A DNA stretch of 64,000 nucleotides from DASRDU01 sp046331565. GTDB lineage: Bacteria; Acidobacteriota; Blastocatellia; RBC074. Made by a program: the position numbers and the translations under genes. Location of the stretch: assembly GCA_046331565.1 (NCBI GenBank), contig JAXLQP010000008.1, forward strand, positions 124,001-188,000. The letters run 5' to 3'. Shown one piece after another: positions 9,481 through 17,359 of the stretch. Each line of letters starts with the position of its first letter. Positions within the stretch are counted from its first letter, which is position 1. The notes beneath the pieces are model-generated. The model searched no databases and was not told where the DNA came from. It saw nothing but the letters and a program-made list of their open reading frames with translations.

Positions 9481-10191
9481 TTAACTGATGGCGAGCGGGC
9501 GTTCGAGTTTGAGCCTGATGATGGTGCCCTGATCGAGCCTGACCTCTTTGCCTTTGGTCAGCAGCACTCCGGCAATCACGCTGGCCCCCAGGACTGACGC
9601 CGCCGCGATGCCACCACCGCGACTGATGCCGTAAAAAGTGTCACGATCACGACTCGCCAGAATAATGATGCTTGCGCCGATGCCGCCAATGCCAGCCGCC
9701 GTGCCCACAGTCCTGAGCAGTTCGCCGCCGCTTTTGCCGCCCTTGAGCGAACCCTCGCCATCGGTTTTGACTTTTTCATCGCGCGTGAAATCCGACGCTG
9801 ATTTGATGACGGCAGAAAGTCGCTGCTCGCCGCCATCAAGTCTGACGCGGTCAAAAGTGAGATGCAGCATGCCGCCTCTGAGCATTCGCTTTGCCGGTTG
9901 CGTGGCCGTCACGCGCCCGATGATTTCAGTGCCCTGACGCAGCAGCGTGCGACCGTCAACCACCACATCGCGGCGCACGGTGGCATAGACTTCATCGCCG
10001 GGTTCGCTGAGTTTTGAACTCACCGGTTCGCGCAGGCTCAGTTGAATGACTGTGCCTTCAGGAATCACGAGCCGCGCGGAATCAGTCTGTGACTGTTCGC
10101 CTGCGGCGGGTTGCTGAACTGTCGTTTGTCCGTTCAGCGTCGGGCAGAGCAGAGCCGCGAGGCAGATGAATGTGCAGAGTTTTCTGATCAT
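9481..10191 (-). CDS. Secreted protein of unknown function
   Basis: A 236-residue protein with a signal peptide (1-21, ending LNGQ), a beta-rich middle (about 40-125, LVIPEGTVIQLSLREPVSSKL and QGTEIIGRVTATQPAKR) and two Gly/Ala-rich hydrophobic segments (about 155-180 and 190-212) that may be membrane or surface hairpins. The C-terminus repeats the beta motif (LDQGTIIRLKLERPLAIS). The beta segment recalls a TrbI/VirB10-like fold, but this is only a resemblance by eye. AGGTGATTTT lies before the start. Function not assigned. Confidence 0.65.
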   Translation of the reverse strand: MIRKLCTFICLAALLCPTLNGQTTVQQPAAGEQSQTDSARLVIPEGTVIQLSLREPVSSKLSEPGDEVYATVRRDVVVDGRTLLRQGTEIIGRVTATQPAKRMLRGGMLHLTFDRVRLDGGEQRLSAVIKSASDFTRDEKVKTDGEGSLKGGKSGGELLRTVGTAAGIGGIGASIIILASRDRDTFYGISRGGGIAAASVLGASVIAGVLLTKGKEVRLDQGTIIRLKLERPLAIS

Positions 10192-10250
10192 AAAATCACC
10201 TCCGTGAAAGGCGCTTTGCAGAAAGCGCCGATCAAAAGTAAAGTCACAGC

Positions 10251-10481
10251 ATGCAGGAAAAACAGGCGGCCAGTGAGTTGCGCGAGGGTACGGATTTTTA
10301 CCGGGAAAATGGCTTCATCGTTTTCACGCGGGAATTTCATCTGAAGCGGGGGGAATGCTGCGGTTCGCGCTGTCGTCATTGTCCGTATGATCCGCGCTGG
10401 CACAAGGGCAACACGGTTGCGGCTGCCGAACATCCCGCAGAAAACTTCAATCAGCAGCCGCCATCAATGCCCGGTCTGTGA
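10251..10481 (+). CDS. Small cysteine-rich protein, DUF5522-like
   Basis: A 76-residue protein with the conserved segment FYRENGFIVFTREFHLKRG followed by CCGSRCRHCPY, a CxxxCxxC cluster that could bind metal. This matches my memory of the DUF5522 family, small proteins found in bacteria and eukaryotes without known function. The ribosome site is weak. Its last 18 bases overlap the end of the convergent carD-like gene. Confidence 0.72.
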   Translation: MQEKQAASELREGTDFYRENGFIVFTREFHLKRGECCGSRCRHCPYDPRWHKGNTVAAAEHPAENFNQQPPSMPGL

Positions 10482-11003
10482 CAGCGCCGTGCGCGTGAAA
10501 GCCTGGGCATGCTGATCACAGGCGCCCCGCAAAGCCTCATCCACTTTCGGTTCAACCTTCGCTTCCGATTGCCGACAGACACAGGCGAGTTCGCTGATGA
10601 CCAGATAACGGGCGCGTTCGAGCATGCGCTTTTCACGGAAGGAAAGCGGTTTGAGCTGATTCAGATAAGTCAGCGTCTTGAGCACTTCGGCCACGGCGAA
10701 CAGATCACCGCTGCGCATCTTGTCTGAAAATTCCTTGAAGCGATTCTTCCAGTCGGGCGGCGGCGCGGCGAAATCGTGCGACAGCGCCTTGAGCAGCACT
10801 TCGCACTCACGACCGGCAATCGGTTTGCGCAGCCCTATCTCGTGGGCATTGTGGCGCGGAACCATGACGAGTGAATTGTTTTCGCGGACACGCAATAAAT
10901 AAAATTCGTGCTGCTCTCCGTTGATCTGGCGGGTTTCAATCTGCTCAACAATGGCGATTCCATGATTGGGATAGACAACTTTCTGGCCTGGCTTGAATTC
11001 CAC
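10464..11003 (-). CDS. CarD family transcriptional regulator
   Basis: A 179-residue CarD/CdnL-type RNA polymerase-binding protein. The N-terminal RNAP-interaction domain is clear (MEFKPGQKVVYPNHGIAIVEQIE, then the FYLLRV strand, about 1-60). The helical C-terminal domain follows (about 70-160, DWKNRFKEFSDKMRSGDL and SFREKRMLERARYLV). Family members stabilise promoter open complexes, often at rRNA and stress genes. The final 20 residues (from about 158) are extra and variable. The start has AGGAG (AGAAAGGAGCCAGTTGTGG region). Convergent overlap with the small cysteine-rich gene. Confidence 0.88.
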   Translation of the reverse strand: MEFKPGQKVVYPNHGIAIVEQIETRQINGEQHEFYLLRVRENNSLVMVPRHNAHEIGLRKPIAGRECEVLLKALSHDFAAPPPDWKNRFKEFSDKMRSGDLFAVAEVLKTLTYLNQLKPLSFREKRMLERARYLVISELACVCRQSEAKVEPKVDEALRGACDQHAQAFTRTALSQTGH

Positions 11004-11122
11004 AACTGGCTCCTTTCTCCTGGCCTGACGGGGCAGGCTCGATCCGGCAGTTGTTATGATTGGTTAAGCGCAAGTCTAGCACAGGCTGTGGCGGTTCGTC
11101 AGGTCACAGTCACGGCTCACAT

Positions 11123-11209
11123 CACAAGGAGCGCAGGCGTCGCGGACTGCCCGGTTTCAATCAAAACGCTTTTCGCGGAAAGCAGGCGAGACGCCTGCAC
11201 TCCTTGTGC
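11123..11209. repeat. Palindromic intergenic element (GCAGGCGTC type)
   Basis: Inverted repeat with left arm 11123-11150 and right arm 11182-11209. Outer arms match CACAAGGAG-y-GCAGGCGTC, and the inner part (CGGACTGC against CTCGCCTGC) is weaker. It lies in the 232-bp gap between carD and the permease pair, with no T-tract. It is different in sequence from the other palindromes in this window. Confidence 0.75.
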
Positions 11210-11235
11210 AGCCTGCGTGAAAGGCGGCCTGATGT

Positions 11236-12489
11236 TCATTCATAGCGCAGGGCATCAATCGGGTCGAGGCGTGAGGCTTTGAAAGCGGGATAGATGCCAA
11301 AGACCAGCCCGATAAAGACTGAGAAGCTGAAACCGAGCGCGACCGCATAAAATGGCACTGAGGACGGAATCGAAGGCGCAAACGCATTGAGCAGCGCGCT
11401 GACCAGAAAGCCAAAGGCAATGCCGATCAGACCGCCCAGCCCGGTCAGCGTTACGGCTTCAAGCAGAAACTGGGAAATGATATTCGAGCGACGCGCGCCG
11501 ATGGCCCGGCGGATGCCGATCTCTTTTGTGCGTTCGGTGACGCTCACGAGCATGATGTTCATCACGCCGATGCCGCCCACCAGCAGCGCCACGCTGACGA
11601 TGGGAATCACGATCATCGCAATCACACCGAGGACGCTGTTGAAGGTGTCAATCATCGCGCTTGGCGTGCTGATGCTGAAACTGTCGGGCTGACCATAAGC
11701 ATCCTTGCGGCGACGGCGCAGCACTTCGGTCGCATCATCCATCATCTTGTCATACTGGCCCGGCGCGGCGCGCAGCGTGATGAAGTGTTCATCCTGGGCC
11801 GGGTACATCGCGTGCAGCACTTCATAGGGAATGAAGACCCAGTTATCAGCACTCATCGGGCCGCCGCCCATCATCGGATTGGCCTTGGCTTTTTCCAGCG
11901 TGCCGATCACCGTGAACTCTTTGGTGCCGATGACAATCTGTTTGCCGAGCGGGTCGTAGCCGGTAAAGAGCTTTTCAGCGATGTTGCTGCCAATCACACA
12001 GACTTCGATCTTGTGCTGATCTTCGGTCTCGGTAAAAAAGCGTCCGCGCCCGATGGTGATGTCGCGCGTGCTGGCATAAGAGGCCCAGACGCCGCGAATC
12101 TCAGGATTGCGCACTTCGTTGTTGCGAAACTTGATGGCCGGAGGCAGACCGCTCGGACGCAGAATCGGAGAGACAGCGGCCACCGAAGTCAGTTGCGTCA
12201 GCGCCTCGGCGTCTTCAATCGAAATGGGTTTGCGCTTGCGTTCCTCTTCAGTCATTTCGCGGTGCGGCCCCATTCTGAATTTGCTGATGAAGGCGGTGTC
12301 GGTGCCGAACTGTTCGACCTGCTCCTTCATTCCCTTTTGCAGCCCGGTCACAAGCGACCCGACGGCAATCACGGTGGCTGTGCCGATGACAACGCCAAGC
12401 ACGGTCAGAAATGAACGGAAACGGTGCGCCCACAACGTCACCATGGCCTGAGTAATCTGCTCTCTGAAATCCATCGTTCGCATCTGCAT
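11236..12489 (-). CDS. ABC transporter permease, MacB/FtsX type
   Basis: About 417 residues. A MacB periplasmic core domain lies between TM1 (about 24-46, RFRSFLTVLGVVIGTATVIAVGS) and the three C-terminal FtsX helices, with the family motif ERTKEIGIRRAIGARRSNIISQFLLEA. I prefer the ATG at 12489, which has AGGAG 10 nt upstream; a GTG at 12519 in frame would overlap the preceding gene by 8 bp but has no ribosome site. Forms a tandem with the next permease. Such pairs export peptides, lipids or lipoproteins with a separate MacB-like ATPase, which is absent from this window. Confidence 0.85.
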   Translation of the reverse strand: MQMRTMDFREQITQAMVTLWAHRFRSFLTVLGVVIGTATVIAVGSLVTGLQKGMKEQVEQFGTDTAFISKFRMGPHREMTEEERKRKPISIEDAEALTQLTSVAAVSPILRPSGLPPAIKFRNNEVRNPEIRGVWASYASTRDITIGRGRFFTETEDQHKIEVCVIGSNIAEKLFTGYDPLGKQIVIGTKEFTVIGTLEKAKANPMMGGGPMSADNWVFIPYEVLHAMYPAQDEHFITLRAAPGQYDKMMDDATEVLRRRRKDAYGQPDSFSISTPSAMIDTFNSVLGVIAMIVIPIVSVALLVGGIGVMNIMLVSVTERTKEIGIRRAIGARRSNIISQFLLEAVTLTGLGGLIGIAFGFLVSALLNAFAPSIPSSVPFYAVALGFSFSVFIGLVFGIYPAFKASRLDPIDALRYE

Positions 12490-12511
12490 GGCTGTCACGC
12501 TCCTGTCGTTT

Positions 12512-13738
12512 TTATTCACTTCTGAGGGCTACAATCGGATCAAGCTTTGAGGCCTTCCACGCCGGGTAGATGCCGAAAATCAGCCCCACTCCGATGGAGA
12601 CTGAAATCGCGGCCACGACCGCCCAGGCCGGAATTGCCGATGGCACCGGGGTAAACCTGACCAGCCCCCAGGACAGCAGCGCCGCAATGCCCAGCCCGAT
12701 CAGCCCGCCGACGCCCGACAACACCGTTGATTCAATCAGAAACTGCCACAGAATATCGCGCCGCCGCGCGCCGAGGCTTTTGCGAATGCCGATTTCGTGC
12801 GTGCGCTCAGTCACCGTGACAAGCATGATATTCATGACGACGATGCCGCCGACCACCAGTGAAATCGAAGTCACGCCAATCGCCACTGCCGCAATCAGAC
12901 CAAGCGCGCCCTGAATGAAGCTGCTCATCGCTTCAGCCGTAATCAGCCCGAAGGTGTCCTTGTCGCTGTAACTGAGGTGACGCCGCGCCCGCATCAGCAT
13001 GCGCACTTCATCCTGCAAATCCTGCAGCGCCACGCCGGGAGCGGCCTTGACTGACAGATTCAGCCCGCGCCTGGTGCCCCACATCCGGTCAAAGATTGAA
13101 ATCGGGATCACGGCAAATTCATCCTGCGACTGTCCGAGCGAAGTGCCGATCTCCTTTGCCACGCCGATGACTTCAAAGGGCAGCCCGTCAATCAGAATTT
13201 CACGTCCGATGGGCGCATTGTTATTGAAGAGCTGTTTGGCGATTTCAGAGCCGATAAAGGCCACATAGCGCCGCTGATTCTCGTCAACCTGGCTGATGTA
13301 ACGCCCGATGTCGGCTTCGACCGTGTCAATATTGATCATGCTGGCCGTCACCCCGCGCACCGTGACCTGCGAGATTTTCTGATTTCCGGCTTTGACTTCG
13401 GCGCTGTTGTACCCCTGCGCGGCAAAATACTGTCCGAATTTCGAGTGTTCGTGCAGGTATTCGAGATCATCGAGGGTGACTTCCTTGTTGCGCTTGTTGG
13501 CTTCGATGAACTCTTCAAAGCTCGTAATCATTCCGTACCTGTCCAGCACGACAGTGTTCGTGCCCATCCGGTCAGTGAAGGTCTGATTGGCATAACGAAA
13601 GAAACCTTCAATGACCGAGGCTACGGCTACAACGGTGATGACACCAAAGATCACGCCGAGCAGAGTGAGGAAGGAACGCAGTTTGTGAGCATGCAGTGAC
13701 GACAGCGCAATTTTGAGGGCTTCAAAGAATTGCTGCAT
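12512..13738 (-). CDS. ABC transporter permease, MacB/FtsX type
   Basis: A 408-residue paralogue of the downstream permease, with the same order: TM1 (about 18-42, KLRSFLTLLGVIFGVITVVAVAS), periplasmic core with the strand pattern of MacB_PCD, then three FtsX helices containing ERTHEIGIRKSLGARRRDILWQFLIES. It is the first gene of a two-gene unit (the stop nearly abuts the next start). The two proteins could form a heterodimeric permease. No ATPase, adaptor or TolC-like partner is adjacent. The 249 bp upstream show no gene. Confidence 0.86.
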   Translation of the reverse strand: MQQFFEALKIALSSLHAHKLRSFLTLLGVIFGVITVVAVASVIEGFFRYANQTFTDRMGTNTVVLDRYGMITSFEEFIEANKRNKEVTLDDLEYLHEHSKFGQYFAAQGYNSAEVKAGNQKISQVTVRGVTASMINIDTVEADIGRYISQVDENQRRYVAFIGSEIAKQLFNNNAPIGREILIDGLPFEVIGVAKEIGTSLGQSQDEFAVIPISIFDRMWGTRRGLNLSVKAAPGVALQDLQDEVRMLMRARRHLSYSDKDTFGLITAEAMSSFIQGALGLIAAVAIGVTSISLVVGGIVVMNIMLVTVTERTHEIGIRKSLGARRRDILWQFLIESTVLSGVGGLIGLGIAALLSWGLVRFTPVPSAIPAWAVVAAISVSIGVGLIFGIYPAWKASKLDPIVALRSE

Positions 13739-13987
13739 AGTTAACCGCCGATTCAGAGGGTTATGGTTGCGTCCTCGTCCGATGCGGACGCCGTGTGTGG
13801 CGCAGATTATAAATCACGAATGCCCCTGAAAACGATAGCGCCAGCGCCCGTTTGTCGCTTATTTGCGGCAGCGGGCAAAAGAAAGGGCCGGGCCACGCGG
13901 GGGCGCTGACCAGCCGTGTCAGAAACAACCTGGTCATTGCCGCCGTGTGATCCGGCCATGGCAGACAGTCTTCAGGAAATTAAGTTG

Positions 13988-14215
13988 TCAGTTACCCATT
14001 GAAGGAGAGCTGTGAGCTGAAGCGGCCTGATCCTGCCAGGCCGGGCGCATTGAAACCTCAATTCCCAGTTCGCGCAGGTCTTTGACGAAGCGCCGCACCT
14101 GATCCACCGCAAAGGCGCGAAACTCGTCTTCATTCTCGAAGAGCGAACGCTGCGATTGCAGAAACGCCATCAGATCACCATGCCCGTTGTCGAGGCTTCT
14201 GTAACTTCCACCCAT
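13988..14215 (-). CDS. Small hypothetical protein downstream of glutamine synthetase
   Basis: A 75-residue acidic/basic helical protein beginning MGGSYRSLDNGHGDLMAFLQ. A good AGGAGG 10 nt before the ATG at 14215 marks this start; the longer frame reading into the synthetase gene is an artefact. It lies 25 bp after the glutamine synthetase stop, so it is very probably co-transcribed. The central helix (DEFRAFAVDQVRRFVKDLRELGIEV) is the only structural feature. Family not recognised. Small proteins next to glutamine synthetase genes sometimes inhibit the enzyme, but nothing here proves that. Confidence 0.72.
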   Translation of the reverse strand: MGGSYRSLDNGHGDLMAFLQSQRSLFENEDEFRAFAVDQVRRFVKDLRELGIEVSMRPAWQDQAASAHSSPSMGN

Positions 14216-14240
14216 TGTTTCAATTCCTCCTGAAAAGTAA

Positions 14241-16433
14241 TTAAACGATAAAGAGCATTTCGCGGTACTTCGGCAGCGGCCACAGCGTATCGTCCACGAC
14301 TGTTTCCAGCTTGTCGCAGGCCGCCCGCACCGCTTCCATCGCCGGGCAGACCCGGTAAGCCAGCGCATCGGCTTTCTGCTCCAGATCGCTGCTTTCGGCC
14401 TTTTCAACCGCCGTCTCAAGGTCAGCGAGCGCCACCTTCAGATCACCGACCAGTTGCGCGAAGCTTTCGACTCCGGCCACCTGCGCCGATACCAGATTCT
14501 TGTCTGCGCCGATTCCGGCCAGGCCGCTGACGGCGCCCACCAGCGTCGTCTGATGCTTGTACGCCGCAGGCAGCACCTGCGTGCAGACCATCTCTCTGAG
14601 ACAGGCGACTTCGATTTCAATGTCCTTGATGTAACGTTCGACTTCGAGGTGGTAACGCGATTCAAGCTCATCTTCGCGGTAGACACCCGATTTTGTAAAG
14701 AGGTCGTGCGCCTGTTTTGTTTTCAACTGCGCGAGCGCTTCCGGCGTTCGCCGCAGATTGAGCAACCCGCGCTTCTCGGCTTCAATCACCCACTCTTCAG
14801 CGTAGTTGTTGCCCTCAAACCGCACCGGCTTTGTTTCAATCACGTATTCACGCACGACTTCCATCACGGCCTTGTTGAAATCACCGGCCTTCTTCGTGCG
14901 GGCTTCGATGGCCCCGGCGATTTCGCTCAGGGCTTCACCAACCGCCGCGTTGAGCGTAGCCATCGGCGTAGCGGTCGAAGCGCTCGAAGCGACGGCGCGA
15001 AATTCAAACTTGTTGCCGGTGAAGGCGAACGGCGAAGTGCGGTTGCGATCAGTGTTGTCCCTGGCCACTTCAGGCAGCTTTGAGACGCCCAGGTTGATGA
15101 CCTGCTTTTCAGTCGTCGCGCCTTCGAGGCTGCCGCTTTCAATGGCATCGAGGACTCTGGTCAGTGCTTCACCGAGGAAAGCCGAAATGATGGCCGGAGG
15201 CGCTTCGTTTGCGCCGAGCCGGTGATCGTTGCCTGAACCGGCAATCGCCGCGCGCAGCAATCCTGAGTGCTTGTAAACGCCCTTGAGCGTTGCCATCAGG
15301 AACACCAGAAACTGCAGGTTCTGCGCCGGTGTGTCGCCCGGCTCAAGCAGGTTCTCGCCGTCCGAAGTCGCCATTGACCAGTTGTTGTGCTTGCCGCTGC
15401 CATTGATGCCGGCAAACGGTTTTTCGTGAATCAGGAAAGCCAGATTGTGCCGCCGCGCGACGCGCCGCAGGATTTCCATCGTCAACTGATTGTGATCGGT
15501 CGCCACGCTGACGAGTTCAAAAATCGGCGCACTCTCATACTGGCTCGGCGCGACTTCGTTGTGCCGCGTCTTGACCGGCACGCCGAGCTTGAACAGTTCA
15601 TGCTCGACTTCCTGCATAAAGGCCAGAATGCGCGCCTTGATGCTGCCGAAATACTGATCTTCAAGCTCCTGTCCCTTCGGCGGGCGAGCGCCAATCAGCG
15701 TGCGTCCGGTCGCCACCAGATCAGGCCGCAGCGTGTAAAAGGCTTCATCAATCAGAAAGTATTCCTGCTCCGGCCCCAGCGTCGCTTCAACGTGTGTCGG
15801 CGTCTTGCCGAACAGATTCAGCACCTTCAAGGCCTGCGTGCTGAGATATTCAACCGAGCGCAGCAGCGGAGTCTTTTTGTCGAGCGCCTGCCCGTGATAG
15901 GAAATGAAGACTGAAGGAATGCACAGCGTCTTGCCGTTCGGGCCTTCCATAATGAAGATCGGGCTGGACGGATCCCACGCCGTGTAACCGCGCGCTTCAA
16001 ACGTTGCGCGCATCCCGCCGGACGGAAAGCTCGACGCATCAGGTTCGCTCTGGACAAGCTGTGAAGCCGAGAAACGCTCAATCGGCTGGCCGTCGCTGTC
16101 AATCGTCAGAAAGCTGTCGTGCTTTTCTGCGGTAATGCCGGTGTTCGGCTGGAACCAGTGGCAGTAATGCGTGCAGCCCTTTTCAAGCGCCCATTCCTTG
16201 ACCGCGTGCGCGACGGTAGCGGCAATCGCCTGATCCAGCGTGTGGCCGCCGTGAATGGTTTTGAGCAGTGACTGATAGACATTCTTCGGCAGCTTCTCAG
16301 CCATGACTTTCTGATTGAAAGTATTGCAGCCAAAATATTCTGACACCTTGCTGCCGTTGCCGATGACGCGCGGCGTGCGTCTGCTGATTTCACTGATGGC
16401 CCACAACCGACCGTAATTTCCTGTTGTACTCAT
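14241..16433 (-). CDS. glnN: Glutamine synthetase type III
   Basis: A 730-residue GSIII enzyme (ATP-dependent glutamine formation from glutamate and ammonia), within the usual 700-730 length of GSIII and far longer than GSI or GSII. Recognisable are the N-terminal GSIII-specific region (YFGCNTFNQKVMAEKLPKNVY), the catalytic segments LGPEQEYFLID, TRHNEVAPSQYE and AGINGSGKHNNWS, and NRTSPFAFTGNKFEFRAVAS. The start at 16433 has AAGGAG 5 nt upstream; an upstream in-frame extension to 16496 lacks one. A sigma54-type promoter and two dyad operators lie upstream, and the sigma54 activator gene is nearby, so nitrogen control is likely. Confidence 0.93.
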   Translation of the reverse strand: MSTTGNYGRLWAISEISRRTPRVIGNGSKVSEYFGCNTFNQKVMAEKLPKNVYQSLLKTIHGGHTLDQAIAATVAHAVKEWALEKGCTHYCHWFQPNTGITAEKHDSFLTIDSDGQPIERFSASQLVQSEPDASSFPSGGMRATFEARGYTAWDPSSPIFIMEGPNGKTLCIPSVFISYHGQALDKKTPLLRSVEYLSTQALKVLNLFGKTPTHVEATLGPEQEYFLIDEAFYTLRPDLVATGRTLIGARPPKGQELEDQYFGSIKARILAFMQEVEHELFKLGVPVKTRHNEVAPSQYESAPIFELVSVATDHNQLTMEILRRVARRHNLAFLIHEKPFAGINGSGKHNNWSMATSDGENLLEPGDTPAQNLQFLVFLMATLKGVYKHSGLLRAAIAGSGNDHRLGANEAPPAIISAFLGEALTRVLDAIESGSLEGATTEKQVINLGVSKLPEVARDNTDRNRTSPFAFTGNKFEFRAVASSASTATPMATLNAAVGEALSEIAGAIEARTKKAGDFNKAVMEVVREYVIETKPVRFEGNNYAEEWVIEAEKRGLLNLRRTPEALAQLKTKQAHDLFTKSGVYREDELESRYHLEVERYIKDIEIEVACLREMVCTQVLPAAYKHQTTLVGAVSGLAGIGADKNLVSAQVAGVESFAQLVGDLKVALADLETAVEKAESSDLEQKADALAYRVCPAMEAVRAACDKLETVVDDTLWPLPKYREMLFIV

Positions 16434-16613
16434 ATCGCTCCTTGAATGATTGATGTTGCCTGCCTGCGGCGAGACTCTGAACCTGACTCGTGTCACCAGC
16501 CAGCCTGCGGATTTTGAAGACCTGTCTGACGGGTCAACTGATTACTGTTCGAGAACTGTCAGCCCTGATCGCGCATTTGATGATGGCAGGCCTGGTCTGG
16601 ACATCGTTCTTAT

Positions 16614-16629
16614 TGCAATCGCCCTGCCA
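16614..16629 (-). promoter_or_regulatory. Sigma54 (-24/-12) promoter of glnN
   Basis: The minus strand reads TGGCAGGGCGATTGCA, matching the TGGCACG-N4-TTGCA consensus at 11 of 12 fixed positions, with the required GG and GC elements correctly spaced. Predicted transcript start is near 16603, about 170 nt before the glnN ATG. Confidence 0.75.
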
Positions 16630-16720
16630 GTCATCGCCGCAACCGGAATCAGCCGGTTAACTTGCAGCGAATAAAGCAAAAACGATCTGTTCAGGCAGTT
16701 GATGACCGAAAGCCGCCCCC

Positions 16721-16763
16721 TACAAAAATGTAGCAGAAACCAGGAACTCAGACAAAATTGCAG
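16721..16763. promoter_or_regulatory. Pair of putative activator binding sites upstream of glnN
   Basis: Two copies of a 13-mer, TACAAAAATGTAG (16721) and GACAAAATTGCAG (16751), exactly 30 bp apart in the same orientation. Each is a dyad of the form ACAA-N2-TTGT. They sit about 92-150 bp upstream of the -24 element, where an upstream activating sequence for a sigma54 activator would be expected. Confidence 0.65.
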
Positions 16764-16829
16764 GAAGGCTGACAAACCCTGAATTCAGGTGCTGTTGTTC
16801 GGCTGGGCTTCTGAACAGCAAAAATTCGC

Positions 16830-17342
16830 TTACTGCGGATGGCTGAGTTTTTTTTCAAACCACTCGACGCTGTGATAGCTGCCGAATTTGCGTCCGACTT
16901 CATTCAGGATTCCCACCGACCGGAACCCGAAGCGCAGGTGCAACCGAATCGAAGCAGGATTGGGCAGCGCGATGATGCCATAAGCCCGATGCACATCTTC
17001 AGCGGCGAGACATTCAAACAGCGCCTGATAGAGACTGCTGCCAAGGCCGCGCCCGGTTTGTGCAGGCGACAGATAGACGCTCGTTTCCACTGAAGTATCG
17101 TAAGCGGCTTTTGGTCGCAGTCGGCTGCTCGTGGCATAGCCCGCCACGACGCCATCAGCTACAGCCACCAGAAAACGATACCGTCCCATGACGCTGTAAT
17201 GCGTGAACCATTCGCAGCGTTTGTCGAGCGGCCATGGCTCGACATCAAAAGTTACCGCCGTGTGTGCAATGTAGTAATTGTAAATGCCGTTGACGGCCTC
17301 AAGATCACTGGTCGCGCCCGGCCTGATTATCACGCTGTTCAT
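16830..17342 (-). CDS. GNAT acetyltransferase, phosphinothricin acetyltransferase-like
   Basis: A 170-residue GNAT protein resembling the PAT/YncA group: VIIRPGATSDLEAVNGIYNYYI at the N-terminus, TFDVEPWPLDKRCEWF, the SVETSVYLSPAQTGRGLGSSLY acetyl-CoA segment (Q/RxxGxG/A region) and ALPNPASIRLHLRFGF. Family members acetylate glutamate analogues such as phosphinothricin and methionine sulfoximine, or other small amines. It begins 17 bp after the sigma54 activator stop on the same strand, so the two are probably co-transcribed. Substrate is not proven. Confidence 0.82.
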   Translation of the reverse strand: MNSVIIRPGATSDLEAVNGIYNYYIAHTAVTFDVEPWPLDKRCEWFTHYSVMGRYRFLVAVADGVVAGYATSSRLRPKAAYDTSVETSVYLSPAQTGRGLGSSLYQALFECLAAEDVHRAYGIIALPNPASIRLHLRFGFRSVGILNEVGRKFGSYHSVEWFEKKLSHPQ

Positions 17343-17359
17343 TTGTGGTCACCCGGCCT

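Larger units (their letters stand above)
16434..16829. other. Glutamine synthetase promoter region
   Basis: A 396-bp gene-free region between glnN and the acetyltransferase gene. From the gene outward it has about 170 bp of presumed leader, a sigma54 promoter at 16614-16629, and two 13-bp operator-like sites at 16721-16733 and 16751-16763. No other feature was found. Confidence 0.7.

Noticed and set aside
14454..15083. A 209-codon plus-strand frame opposite glutamine synthetase
   Set aside because: Antisense shadow, wholly inside glnN, no family features.
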